Origin: Alistipes sp. | GTDB taxonomy: Bacteria; Bacteroidota; Bacteroidia; Bacteroidales; Rikenellaceae | Assembly (NCBI GenBank): GCA_017631275.1 | Contig: JAGBTQ010000026.1 | Span: forward strand, 1 to 64,000 | DNA: 64,000 nucleotides | Direction: 5' to 3' | In this document: piece by piece, positions 50,639 to 58,862 of the stretch | Layout: each line of letters opens with the position of its first letter | How positions within the stretch are numbered: the first letter of the stretch is position 1 | The notes under the pieces: model-generated | Databases searched by the model: none | The model's input: only the letters and a program-made list of their open reading frames with translations | What the model was told of the DNA's origin: nothing | Translations under genes and position numbers: made by a program

Positions 50639-52969
50639 TTAGTAGATGTTGAGGCGGATACCAACATAGCCCTTGATGCCTGTGAGTGGTCCCCACACCA
50701 TCGACGAGTTGAAGCCTGGGGCGTATGGCTTATCACCACCAACGATAGGGTGTGGCTGCTTGAAGTTGCCGATGTTCTCGCAACCAGCATACACCGTGAA
50801 GTTGCTCACCTTGTAGCTCACCTGTGCAAAGAACATAGGATAGACGGGCGAGAGCTCAGTCTTGGTCATGTCGCCATCAAGGTTAGGCAGGCGCATAGGG
50901 CCGTTGAGCTGCGCTGTTGCGTCGAAGACCCAGCGACGTACGGCATACTGAATGTTGATAAGACCCTTATAGCGTGATGTTAGTGGACGCTCAACGAGCA
51001 TCTTCTCGCCGTCACGCTCGATGGTCATCTTTGCGTTGGTATAGCGGAACGTAGCAAAGAGGTCGAAGCCACGGAAAGGTGTCCAGTTGAAATCTACCTG
51101 ATAGTTGTCGGTAAACGACCTATCGGTGCTATTATATATCATAATAGTGTTGTCGGCAGTCTCCTGGTCGAAGACCATCGTGTTGAAGAACTGCGTGCGG
51201 AAGTAGTCGAAGCTAAGTGTTGCCTGGTCGTCATCAGCAAGGCGGAACGACTGTGAGAGGCTACCACCAAAGGTCGCTGCCTTCTCCATGTCGTCGCTGA
51301 GGTTGCCATACTTGATATTGCGCGATGTTGTCATCATCCAGATGTTATCTGTCACAAGGTTCTGACGACGGTAGCCCATACCTGCCGATGCACGCAATGT
51401 GGTGCGTGGCGTGATGTTCCACTTGATATGTGAGCGAGGTGTTACGAGTAGCTCAGGGTTAGTTTTGTAGTAGTACTTGCCGTTGAGCATAGAGTAGTCG
51501 CCACGAAGACCCACTACCAATGAGAACTTCTCCTCGATGTTGTAGGTGTACTCGGCAAATATGCCTGGCTCGGCAAGAGTTGACTTACCCGTGAAGTCCC
51601 ATGGCTGCGAGATAGCACCATTCGAAGCTACACTCTTCTGCACATAGTTGTTATCCATCATGCGCACATAAGCCGAAGCACCAGCATTGAGCGACGAGCG
51701 CTGGGTGAAGTAGTGGGCATATGTAGCATTGAAGCGGAACGAGTTCTCAACGACATCTACGGTGTTGAGGCCGAAGTACGAGTCGGTAAGGTAGTTGTCG
51801 TAGTCGAGAATCATCGCAAAGTTGTTCTGCACAGCGTCGTTAGGGTCGCCGGTGAAGGTGCGCTCAGGGCCGATAGGCAGGCCGAGCTTAACATAAGCGT
51901 TGATGTTCTGGTTGTGGATATTCGAGCCGTAGAGGTTGTTGAGTGGATCCTGCATCATCTGCTCGTAGAGGCTCTTGGTGTAGCCATGCTGACCACCAAG
52001 GCGGTTCTCCTGCAGATACTTCCAGCCCCAGCGAAGCTGAATGCCCTCGGGGGTCTGCCACAGCCACTTGTTAGCCACGTTTATCTGGTGCGACTTAGGC
52101 ATATCTACGAACGAGTCGCCATTGTCGTCGTGCGACATTGGGTGCATCGAGCCGTGGAGAAGAACGACAGTAGATAGGCTCTTATCCTCGGTGAGTGGAA
52201 TAGCCGTAGAGAGGTTAATCTCGGGGCGTAGCTCCGAGTCGAAATAGAGGTTGAGGAATAGGCGCTCGTCGTCGGTAGGCTTGCGGTGCTCAAGGTTAAT
52301 CTGGCCGGTGATTGCCTCGTGACCCGCCGTTACCGATGACACACCCTTCGACACCTGAATAGAGTTGAGCCACATGCCTGGGGTGTAGCTAAGGCCGTAG
52401 GCAGCGCCTGCACCCTGCATGATTGGGCGGTTCTCGTCCAAAATTTGGGTGTATGTACCCGCCAAGCCGAGCATCTTAATCTGTCGAGCACCCGAGATAG
52501 CGTCGCTATAACCTACGGTTACCGATGCTGAGTTCTCGAACGACTCGGCAAGCGAGCAGCATGCCATCTTGCACAATCCCGCAAACGAGATCTGCTCCTC
52601 GCGAGCAATACCGCTGGTCTTTGCGTAGTTGCCTCGCTGCTGACCCTCGATAACTACCTCGTCGATGCCCACTGCTGAGGGCTTAAGCTCGATAGTAAGC
52701 TCGTGAACATCTCTATCCTTAAGCTCCATCTCCACAACGTCGTAGCCAAGATAATCTACAACGAGGGTGTCGAAGCCGTGCACACGCTTGAGTGTGAATG
52801 TGCCGTTGGTAGTAGTTGTTGCTCCTGCTGTGGTGTTCTTCCAGTAGAGCGATGCGCCGATAAGTGGCTGCTGTGTGGTAGCGTCGATGACCTTACCACT
52901 AAGACGCTGTGCCGATACCATTAGCGGTAGGCACAACATTGCCAAAAGAATTATAATTGATTTTTTCAT
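50639..52969 (-). CDS. TonB-dependent receptor of the metal operon
   Basis: 776 residues from MKKSIIILLAMLCLPLMVSA; the in-frame ATG at 53053 precedes it by a non-signal stretch and is rejected. Signal ~1-20. A carboxypeptidase-like domain at about 22-105 (LSGKVIDATTQQPLIGASLY, TTTNGTFTLKRV, YLGYDVVEM). A plug at about 112-230 (VIEGQQRGNYAKTSGIAREE, GDAISGA-type region, IQVSKGVSSVTAGHEAITGQ). The remaining barrel ends IKGYVGIRLNIY. Given the HMA and His-rich neighbours it probably imports a metal ion or chelate such as copper. The exact metal cannot be told. Confidence 0.9.
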   Translation of the reverse strand: MKKSIIILLAMLCLPLMVSAQRLSGKVIDATTQQPLIGASLYWKNTTAGATTTTNGTFTLKRVHGFDTLVVDYLGYDVVEMELKDRDVHELTIELKPSAVGIDEVVIEGQQRGNYAKTSGIAREEQISFAGLCKMACCSLAESFENSASVTVGYSDAISGARQIKMLGLAGTYTQILDENRPIMQGAGAAYGLSYTPGMWLNSIQVSKGVSSVTAGHEAITGQINLEHRKPTDDERLFLNLYFDSELRPEINLSTAIPLTEDKSLSTVVLLHGSMHPMSHDDNGDSFVDMPKSHQINVANKWLWQTPEGIQLRWGWKYLQENRLGGQHGYTKSLYEQMMQDPLNNLYGSNIHNQNINAYVKLGLPIGPERTFTGDPNDAVQNNFAMILDYDNYLTDSYFGLNTVDVVENSFRFNATYAHYFTQRSSLNAGASAYVRMMDNNYVQKSVASNGAISQPWDFTGKSTLAEPGIFAEYTYNIEEKFSLVVGLRGDYSMLNGKYYYKTNPELLVTPRSHIKWNITPRTTLRASAGMGYRRQNLVTDNIWMMTTSRNIKYGNLSDDMEKAATFGGSLSQSFRLADDDQATLSFDYFRTQFFNTMVFDQETADNTIMIYNSTDRSFTDNYQVDFNWTPFRGFDLFATFRYTNAKMTIERDGEKMLVERPLTSRYKGLINIQYAVRRWVFDATAQLNGPMRLPNLDGDMTKTELSPVYPMFFAQVSYKVSNFTVYAGCENIGNFKQPHPIVGGDKPYAPGFNSSMVWGPLTGIKGYVGIRLNIY

Positions 52970-53045
52970 ATTCGATGTTAAGTGTGTTGGTTTCACAAGT
53001 TGGGAGTGAGGGGGCATCACACTTATTTTGCAGTAGTTGTGATGC

Positions 53046-53477
53046 TTACGCAACTACTGGGGGAGCACGCAGAGAGGTGTGCTTCGTGAGTGCCGCCCTA
53101 AGCGGCTCGCATTCATCGCCATAGCGCAGTTCTTCGTCGCTTGGCAATGGTGCTTGAAGTGATTCACTGACAATGGTTGCCACGTGGGGTTGTAGCAACA
53201 GTGTGAAGATATTAGCGCTACGTGAGTCGTGGCGCTGCTCTGTTGTGATGTAGTCGGTGTGGTTCTCTCCGAGTAGAGAGTGGTGATGGTCGCAACATTC
53301 AGCCACAAACCTTAAGCCGTCACACTCACACTCGTGGTCGTGACTCTCGCTGTGGTGGTGATGGTGTGGGTGCTCACAAAAGAGTATGGCGGCAGATGAG
53401 CTAATCGTAGCAATCGAGTAAATTGCCACGAGCAGCATTGCAAAGATGCCTCTAAGTATCTCTCTCTGTCGCCTCAT
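53046..53477 (-). CDS. His-rich exported or membrane protein
   Basis: 143 residues. One hydrophobic segment near the N-terminus (IFAMLLVAIYSIATISSSAA, ~11-30), then a dense metal-ligand stretch: CEHPHHHHHSESHDHECECD (~34-53), ECCDHHHS and GENHTDY. The remaining ~70 residues are ordinary. No family is recognised with confidence, but short His-rich proteins of this kind sit before TonB receptors in other Bacteroidales. It likely binds a metal in the periplasm. It begins 9 bases after the PqqD-like gene and precedes the receptor by 76 bases. Confidence 0.78.
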   Translation of the reverse strand: MRRQREILRGIFAMLLVAIYSIATISSSAAILFCEHPHHHHHSESHDHECECDGLRFVAECCDHHHSLLGENHTDYITTEQRHDSRSANIFTLLLQPHVATIVSESLQAPLPSDEELRYGDECEPLRAALTKHTSLRAPPVVA

Positions 53478-53486
53478 TTTGTAGGA

Positions 53487-53756
53487 TTATTCTTCGATTA
53501 GTCCGCAATCGATGAGCTTGTCGATCCAGCGCTGTGCGTCGGTTGTTGCAATCTGGTCGTCGATGCCATACTGCTCGGCAAGAAGCTCAGCTATGGTGTT
53601 AGTGTCGAACTCTTTACCCTCGATAGAGTGCCATAAGTAGAGTGCGCTCTCGTTAAGCGAGATGATGCGTGTAAGGTCGCTGCCGAACTTGCCCTGCATG
53701 ATTACCACATGCTCGCCGGCCATCTCTCGAACTTTGTACTGCTCCTTAAGTTTCAT
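53487..53756 (-). CDS. PqqD-family protein
   Basis: 89 residues, complete. It has the PqqD (RiPP recognition element) fold: an N-terminal beta part with REMAGEHVVIMQG and TRIISLNESALYLWHSIEG (about 30-48), then helices with NTIAELLAEQYGID and AQRWIDKLIDCGLIEE. PqqD-like proteins bind leader peptides for radical-SAM maturases. No maturase or precursor peptide is seen nearby; its mates are metal-transport genes. Stand-alone PqqD-like proteins are common in Bacteroidota and their role is unclear. Confidence 0.83.
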   Translation of the reverse strand: MKLKEQYKVREMAGEHVVIMQGKFGSDLTRIISLNESALYLWHSIEGKEFDTNTIAELLAEQYGIDDQIATTDAQRWIDKLIDCGLIEE

Positions 53757-53779
53757 CAGTTATAATACTTAATCCGGCG

Positions 53780-53787
53780 CAAAGGTA
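53780..53787 (-). promoter_or_regulatory. -7 box TACCTTTG of the metal operon
   Basis: On the minus strand, 23 bases before the PqqD-like ATG. No TTG is seen at the -33 distance. It is back to back with the recQ-like promoter at 53819. Confidence 0.6.
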
Positions 53788-53818
53788 GAAAAAAAATCGA
53801 ATAATCACTAAATTTTTT

Positions 53819-53826
53819 TATCTTTG
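53819..53826 (+). promoter_or_regulatory. -7 box TATCTTTG four bases before a GTG start
   Basis: A perfect TAnnTTTG match. The GTG of the helicase gene at 53831 starts four bases later, so the transcript would be leaderless or nearly so. Confidence 0.65.
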
Positions 53827-53830
53827 TGGT

Positions 53831-55753
53831 GTGAAAACTAAAAGAGAGCATATTTCGACCTCCTCATTAGAGGAGATTTTGCATAAGTGGTGGGGCTACA
53901 ACGAGTTCCGCCCTATGCAGCGTGAAATTATCGAGTCGGTGCTCTCGGGTAACGACACTCTGGCACTCATGCCCACGGGTGGTGGAAAGTCGCTTACGTA
54001 CCAACTTCCTGCCCTGGCGCTCGACGGACTAACTATCGTCATCACGCCGCTTATCGCCTTGATGAAGGATCAGGTAGATAACCTCCGCCGTCGTGGTATC
54101 TCGGCTGTGGCGGTGCACTCGGGCATGGATCAGCACCGCATAGAGATTGCCTTGGACAACTGCGCCTATGGCGATGTGAAGCTGCTCTATCTGTCGCCCG
54201 AACGCCTTGCTACTGAGGCTTTTCGTGTTCGCCTAAAGGTTATGAACGTGAGCCTCGTAGTTGTTGACGAGGCACACTGTATCTCGCAGTGGGGCTACGA
54301 CTTCCGCCCCTCATATTTGCGCATTGCCGAGATTAGGGAGTATGCTCCCAAGGCTACGTTTTTGACTGTCACAGCCTCGGCAACCGAGCTTGTGGCAAAG
54401 GATATTATGTTTCGCCTCGGATTTAACCAGGGCAAGGTGCTGCGTTCGAGCTTTGCACGCCCCAATTTGCAGTATGTGGTGCGCAAAGATGGCAACAAAT
54501 ATGAGCAACTTATGCGCCTTGTTGGCAATGTCGAGGGCTCGGGAATTGTCTATATGTCTACCCGTGACGAGTGCGAGAAGCTCGCCCAGAAGTTGCGCGA
54601 CGACGGCGTGAGTGCTCAGTTCTACCATGCGGGATTACCCGTCTTGGAGCGCTCGATGCGTCAAGATGAGTGGCTTAGTGGCAAGACACGTATCATAGTG
54701 GCTACCAATGCCTTCGGTATGGGTATCGACAAGAGCGATGTTAGGTTTGTTGTGCACTACACCATGTGCGACACACTCGAGGAGTATTACCAGGAGGCGG
54801 GTCGTGCGGGTCGCGACGGCAAGCGCTGCTATGCCCTGCTAATATATGAGGATGGCGACATTGCTCGACGCAAGCAGATTCTCGAGTCGGAGTTTCCGCC
54901 TATCGACGATGTGAAGCTGATTTATGAGCGTATATGCAACTACTTGCAGGTGCCCATCGGCGATGCTGAGGGGGTCTCGTTTGCCTTCAACATATACGAC
55001 TTTTGTGCTCGCGAACGTATGTATGCTGGGCGTGTCAAGAGTGCCTTGGCACTGCTCGAGCAGAATGGATATATGACGCTTATCGACCAAAACGACGAGC
55101 CGGCGAAGATGATGTTTGAGTGTAGTCGTGATGCGCTTTATAGCGTGCATGCGGGAGGTAGCGACATGGATGCGATGCTGCGTGTCATACTACGCAAGTA
55201 TGAGGGCTTGTTCAGTCGTTTCCGCCCCGTTAGTGAGCTCGAGATTGCTGCCGAGGCGCAGCTTAGCGTGGAGCGTGTGCACGAGCTTATGAAGGTGCTG
55301 TGGCGCATGAAGATTATCCGCTATATTCCAGCTAATAACTCCCCCTTGGTGCGTTTCGACACGGAGCGTCTGCCTGTAAAGAGCCTATATATCGCCCCTG
55401 AGAGCTATCAGCTGCGCCATAGGCTGATGATGGAGCGTTTCGAGAGTATTGTTGAGTATGTGTCGTCGGAGGATAGGTGTCGTAGCCAGATTATAGAAAA
55501 TTACTTCGGTGACAAGGCTTCGAAGGAGTGTGGTGTGTGCGATGTATGTCTGCGTAAGCGTCGTACGGCGGAGAGCCAAGCCCCTGTTGTTGAGCGAATA
55601 ATGGCGCTACTTGGCGAGTCTGAGCTCGACATCAAGGAGCTTACAAGAGCCATGAACATTGCCCCTGAGCGTGTTGTGGAGGTCGTAGATAAAATGGTTG
55701 CCTCTCAGAAAATTTCTATCTCGAAGTATGGCAAATTAAAAATAAATGGCTAA
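53831..55753 (+). CDS. RecQ-family ATP-dependent DNA helicase (short form)
   Basis: 640 residues from GTG at 53831. A TTG at 53878 (before HKWWGYNEFRPMQ), which has aggaga upstream, is a possible alternative; no ATG fits. Motifs: LALMPTGGGKSLTYQLPALA (Walker A, ~47-66), VVVDEAHCISQWGYDFRPSY (~143-162), GIVYMSTRDE, TNAFGMGIDKSDVRFVVHY and YYQEAGRAGRDGKRCY. A zinc motif CGVCDVCLRKR lies near 571-581. No HRDC domain is evident, unlike the second RecQ at 59648. It unwinds DNA 3' to 5' in recombination and repair. It heads a run with an exonuclease and a methyltransferase gene. Confidence 0.92.
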   Translation: MKTKREHISTSSLEEILHKWWGYNEFRPMQREIIESVLSGNDTLALMPTGGGKSLTYQLPALALDGLTIVITPLIALMKDQVDNLRRRGISAVAVHSGMDQHRIEIALDNCAYGDVKLLYLSPERLATEAFRVRLKVMNVSLVVVDEAHCISQWGYDFRPSYLRIAEIREYAPKATFLTVTASATELVAKDIMFRLGFNQGKVLRSSFARPNLQYVVRKDGNKYEQLMRLVGNVEGSGIVYMSTRDECEKLAQKLRDDGVSAQFYHAGLPVLERSMRQDEWLSGKTRIIVATNAFGMGIDKSDVRFVVHYTMCDTLEEYYQEAGRAGRDGKRCYALLIYEDGDIARRKQILESEFPPIDDVKLIYERICNYLQVPIGDAEGVSFAFNIYDFCARERMYAGRVKSALALLEQNGYMTLIDQNDEPAKMMFECSRDALYSVHAGGSDMDAMLRVILRKYEGLFSRFRPVSELEIAAEAQLSVERVHELMKVLWRMKIIRYIPANNSPLVRFDTERLPVKSLYIAPESYQLRHRLMMERFESIVEYVSSEDRCRSQIIENYFGDKASKECGVCDVCLRKRRTAESQAPVVERIMALLGESELDIKELTRAMNIAPERVVEVVDKMVASQKISISKYGKLKING

Positions 55754-55792
55754 ATTTGCTCCTTGACTTATGTCAAGCGAAATCCCAAATAG

Positions 55793-56548
55793 ATGATTTT
55801 TCAGGCAAATATAGATAATGATAGTGTGGCATTGCTCCCTGCAGCATGCTTCCCAGGACGTGTTGTTGTGGTCGATCGCGACGAGATGATTGACCAGGCG
55901 TGCGACGACCTTCAGCGCTTCGAGCGCATAGGCTTCGACACCGAGACACGCCCATCGTTTCGTGCTGGCATAAGCTATAAGGTGTCGCTATTGCAGCTCT
56001 CTACACCCGACACGTGCTACCTATTCCGCCTATGCAAGGTTCGCCTAAGCAACCGCATACTCAAAATTTTGGGCTCTCGCCGAATACTAAAGGTGGGTGC
56101 CGACGTATCGGGCGATATTCGTCAGTTGCGTGAGTTGCGCGACTTTCATGCCGACGGCTTTGTCGATTTGCAGCACGAGGCATCGAGGTGGGGTATCGAG
56201 GAGAAGAGCCTAAGAAAGCTCTCGGCAATAGTGCTTGGCGAGCGTGTATCTAAGGCTCAGCGCCTAAGCAACTGGGAGGCAACAATACTCACAGACCAGC
56301 AGCGCGACTATGCAGCAACAGATGCGTGGGTGTCGTTAAAGATTCTCGACGAGCTTCTTAAGGTAAAGCCTGTCATAGAGGCACCACTAACCATTGTTGG
56401 TGCGCCACAACCCAAGAGCGCAAAGCCTATGCCTAACAAGGCTCGGGCGGGGGAGGCTAAGGGCGATAGACCAAAGCCACGCAATCGTCATCGTCGCTTT
56501 GTGCCAAAGAAGATTAAGGAAAATAAGGAGAATAAACGAGCAGAATAA
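55793..56548 (+). CDS. DEDD-type 3'-5' exonuclease
   Basis: 251 residues. RNase D/WRN-type exonuclease core at about 28-190: IGFDTETRPSF (first acidic pair), KVGADVSGDIRQLRELRDFH (second Asp), and DQQRDYAATDAWVSLKIL (Tyr and last Asp, DEDDy type). The C-terminal ~55 residues are a basic tail (KARAGEAKGDRPKPRNRHRR, KKIKENKENKRAE) likely to bind nucleic acid. It is 39 bases after the RecQ-type helicase, a pairing that recalls the exonuclease-helicase fusion in WRN, and 2 bases before the methyltransferase gene. Confidence 0.88.
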   Translation: MIFQANIDNDSVALLPAACFPGRVVVVDRDEMIDQACDDLQRFERIGFDTETRPSFRAGISYKVSLLQLSTPDTCYLFRLCKVRLSNRILKILGSRRILKVGADVSGDIRQLRELRDFHADGFVDLQHEASRWGIEEKSLRKLSAIVLGERVSKAQRLSNWEATILTDQQRDYAATDAWVSLKILDELLKVKPVIEAPLTIVGAPQPKSAKPMPNKARAGEAKGDRPKPRNRHRRFVPKKIKENKENKRAE

Positions 56549-56550
56549 GT

Positions 56551-57753
56551 ATGAGTAAATTGGCATGTGTACACTTGCGCCGTGGCAAGGAGGAGTCGCT
56601 ATTGCGTCGCCACCCTTGGGTATTTTCGGGCGCTATCGACCATATCGCCGAGGGCGATAAGCCACTCTCGGAGGGTGACGTGGTTGATGTTATTACTAAG
56701 GGCGGCGAGTTTATCGCTCGTGGCCACTATCAGATTGGCTCTATCGCCGTGCGTGTGCTAACCTTCGACGAGGAGGCTATCGACGCAAAGTGGTGGGAGG
56801 AGCGCATAGCTCATGCCAAGGCCCTACGTGAGTCGCTCGGCATGATTAACAATGCCGATACAACATGCTACCGTCTGGTACATGGCGAGGGCGACCTGCT
56901 TCCCGGCTTGGTTGTAGATATCTACGGTCGCACGGCTGTTGTGCAGTGCCACTCTGTGGGTATGTACCACTCACGCCTACATATTGCCGAGGCTATCCGC
57001 AAGGCGTATGGCGAGCAGATCGAGGCTATCTACGACAAGAGTTCGCAGACACTTCCGTTCAAGGCCGACCTCGGTGCTATTGATGGCTATTTGTGGGGTC
57101 GCTCCGAAAATTCCGATGCTGTGGTGCTGGAGAATGGCTTGAAGTTTAAGGTTAACTGGGAGGAGGGTCAAAAAACGGGCTTCTTTATCGACCAGCGTGT
57201 AAACCGCGACTTGGTGCGCCAGTACTCACGTGACCGTAAGGTGCTCAACACCTTCTGCTATACTGGTGGCTTCTCTGTTGCTGCGTTGGCGGGTGGTGCT
57301 ACCGAGGTTGTATCTATCGACCTCTCGGAGCGTGCCGTGAAGCTTGCCGACGAGAACGTGCGCCTAAACTTTGGTGCTGAGGCTAAGCACCATGCTATTG
57401 CCTGCAACGCTGTGGAGTATTTGAAGGATATCGACTCGGACTACGACCTAATCATTCTCGACCCACCAGCCTTTGCTAAGCACCATAAGGTGTTGGGCAA
57501 TGCGCTTCAGGGCTACAAGAAGATTAATGCTCGTGCACTGCAGAAGATACGCCCAGGAGGTATACTCTTTACCTTCTCGTGCTCGCAGGCTGTTAGCCGT
57601 GAGCTCTTCCGCACAACGATATTTACCGCTGCGGCAATCGCGGGACGTAAGGTGCGCATCATCGGTCAGCTGACTCAGCCTGCCGACCACCCAATCAATA
57701 TCTACCACCCTGAGGGCGAGTACCTCAAGGGCTTGGTGGTCTATGTGGAGTAA
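56551..57753 (+). CDS. RlmI-like class I SAM-dependent rRNA methyltransferase
   Basis: 400 residues. N-terminal PUA domain at about 5-80 (RRGKEESLLRRHPWVFSGAI, GDVVDVITKGGEFIARGHY), an EEHEE-type middle region (YRLVHGEGDLLPGLVVDIY), then a Rossmann-type methyltransferase: FFIDQRVNRDLVRQYSRDRK, VLNTFCYTGGFSVAALAGGA (~231-250), VSIDLSERAVKLADENV and the catalytic-loop motif LIILDPPAFAKHHKV (~304-318). Homologues such as E. coli RlmI methylate a 23S rRNA cytosine (m5C1962). The exact target here is inferred. Confidence 0.92.
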   Translation: MSKLACVHLRRGKEESLLRRHPWVFSGAIDHIAEGDKPLSEGDVVDVITKGGEFIARGHYQIGSIAVRVLTFDEEAIDAKWWEERIAHAKALRESLGMINNADTTCYRLVHGEGDLLPGLVVDIYGRTAVVQCHSVGMYHSRLHIAEAIRKAYGEQIEAIYDKSSQTLPFKADLGAIDGYLWGRSENSDAVVLENGLKFKVNWEEGQKTGFFIDQRVNRDLVRQYSRDRKVLNTFCYTGGFSVAALAGGATEVVSIDLSERAVKLADENVRLNFGAEAKHHAIACNAVEYLKDIDSDYDLIILDPPAFAKHHKVLGNALQGYKKINARALQKIRPGGILFTFSCSQAVSRELFRTTIFTAAAIAGRKVRIIGQLTQPADHPINIYHPEGEYLKGLVVYVE

Positions 57754-57777
57754 GATTATAATAATTTAAGATAAGTG

Positions 57778-58059
57778 ATGAAACGACTATTTGTTCTATG
57801 TGTTGTGGCGCTTGCGTCGGTGGCGTGTGCTAATCGCGGCCCTGCTGTGGAGATTAAGCCAGAAGAGGCTATTGGTGTGGCTTACGACAAGAGTGTGGAG
57901 CTTGCAACGGCTGTTGCCGAGGCAAAGAGTTATGAGGAGTTTGTGGCGGCACGTGCCGAGCTCGAGAGATATGAGGAGGCTATGCGCACGCAGATTGGTG
58001 GCGAGGACTACGAGATATTTTTGCAGTCTGCCAACGAGGTACTTTCAAATATTAAATAG
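57778..58059 (+). CDS. Small helical lipoprotein
   Basis: 93 residues from MKRLFVLCVVALASVAC, with lipidated Cys17. A GTG at 57775 just before could also be read. The mature 76 residues are mostly charged helix (YDKSVELATAVAEAKSYEEF, RAELERYEEAMRTQIGG). No family is recognised. It follows the methyltransferase by 24 bases and is 8 bases before another helical envelope protein gene, so the pair may work together in the periplasm; that is only inference. Confidence 0.75.
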   Translation: MKRLFVLCVVALASVACANRGPAVEIKPEEAIGVAYDKSVELATAVAEAKSYEEFVAARAELERYEEAMRTQIGGEDYEIFLQSANEVLSNIK

Positions 58060-58067
58060 GTGAGGCG

Positions 58068-58787
58068 ATGAAGAGAAAGATATTTGCAATATTAGGTTAT
58101 ACAGCACTTGTTGCTGTGGTGTTGTTGCTCTCGCAGTGTGAGTCAGGTGTTACGCTTACCACACCTAAGAAGGATGCTCAGCGCATCATCACAATGGCTC
58201 AGGGCATTGAGTCGGAGGAGGAGCTCAAGAGCATCGAGAAGCTCGCCCGCAAGTATGAGATTGCCTACGAGCGCATGTATAATGGTGCTGCTTCGCTCGA
58301 GTTTAAGCGCCTAACAAACGACGCTCTGCGTGAGGCAAGCCAGATATGCGACGATATTCATGCTAAGAACGACCAGCTTAAGGCCTTGCAGGATACGTTT
58401 AGCGGCTCGCTCGATATGCTCGATGCAGCATGGTCGCACGAGGCACTTAGCGCAGAGCAGTATGATGAGGCTATTAAGAAGAATGAACTTCGCGTAAAGA
58501 AGATAAACGCTAAGATTAAGCAGGCCGAGGCTGAGATTCAGGCATACTCCGATAAGCTTATCGAGGCTGGCTATCCTGCCGACATGCTCGAAGAGTTGGG
58601 CAAGATGAAGGAGGAGGTGACCAAGTACGAGTCTATGATTAAGGTTGTTGAGAATGAGAGTCGTGTGCTTACGCTCACCTATAGACTCCAGAGTGGCAAT
58701 GCATCTGTTGAGAGCACTGAGCCTGAAGAGCCTGTGGCTGACGAGGAGCCTATAACCGAGGAGCCTCAGGAGCAGACAGCCGAGTAG
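58068..58787 (+). CDS. Coiled-coil envelope protein
   Basis: 239 residues. Hydrophobic N-terminus (IFAILGYTALVAVVLLLSQC, ~5-24) ending in a weak lipobox (LSQC), so either a lipoprotein or an anchored protein. Residues ~35-200 are strongly helical with heptad-like pattern (SEEELKSIEKLARKYEIAYE, KNELRVKKINAKIKQAEAEI, ELGKMKEEVTKYESMIKVVE). The end is acidic and Pro-rich (STEPEEPVADEEPITEEPQE). Family not recognised. It is last in the plus-strand run and precedes a bidirectional hairpin. Confidence 0.75.
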   Translation: MKRKIFAILGYTALVAVVLLLSQCESGVTLTTPKKDAQRIITMAQGIESEEELKSIEKLARKYEIAYERMYNGAASLEFKRLTNDALREASQICDDIHAKNDQLKALQDTFSGSLDMLDAAWSHEALSAEQYDEAIKKNELRVKKINAKIKQAEAEIQAYSDKLIEAGYPADMLEELGKMKEEVTKYESMIKVVENESRVLTLTYRLQSGNASVESTEPEEPVADEEPITEEPQEQTAE

Positions 58788-58811
58788 GGTAGGCTGAATT
58801 AGTGATATGAT

Positions 58812-58844
58812 AAAAGGGGAAAATGAACTCATTTTCCCCTTTTG
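58812..58844. terminator. Bidirectional terminator between the coiled-coil gene and rsmA
   Basis: aaaaggggaaaatga pairs with tcattttcccctttt, loop about 3 bases. A and T runs make it usable on both strands; rsmA ends 18 bases beyond it. Confidence 0.9.
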
Positions 58845-58862
58845 TTGTATTATGCGTTACGG

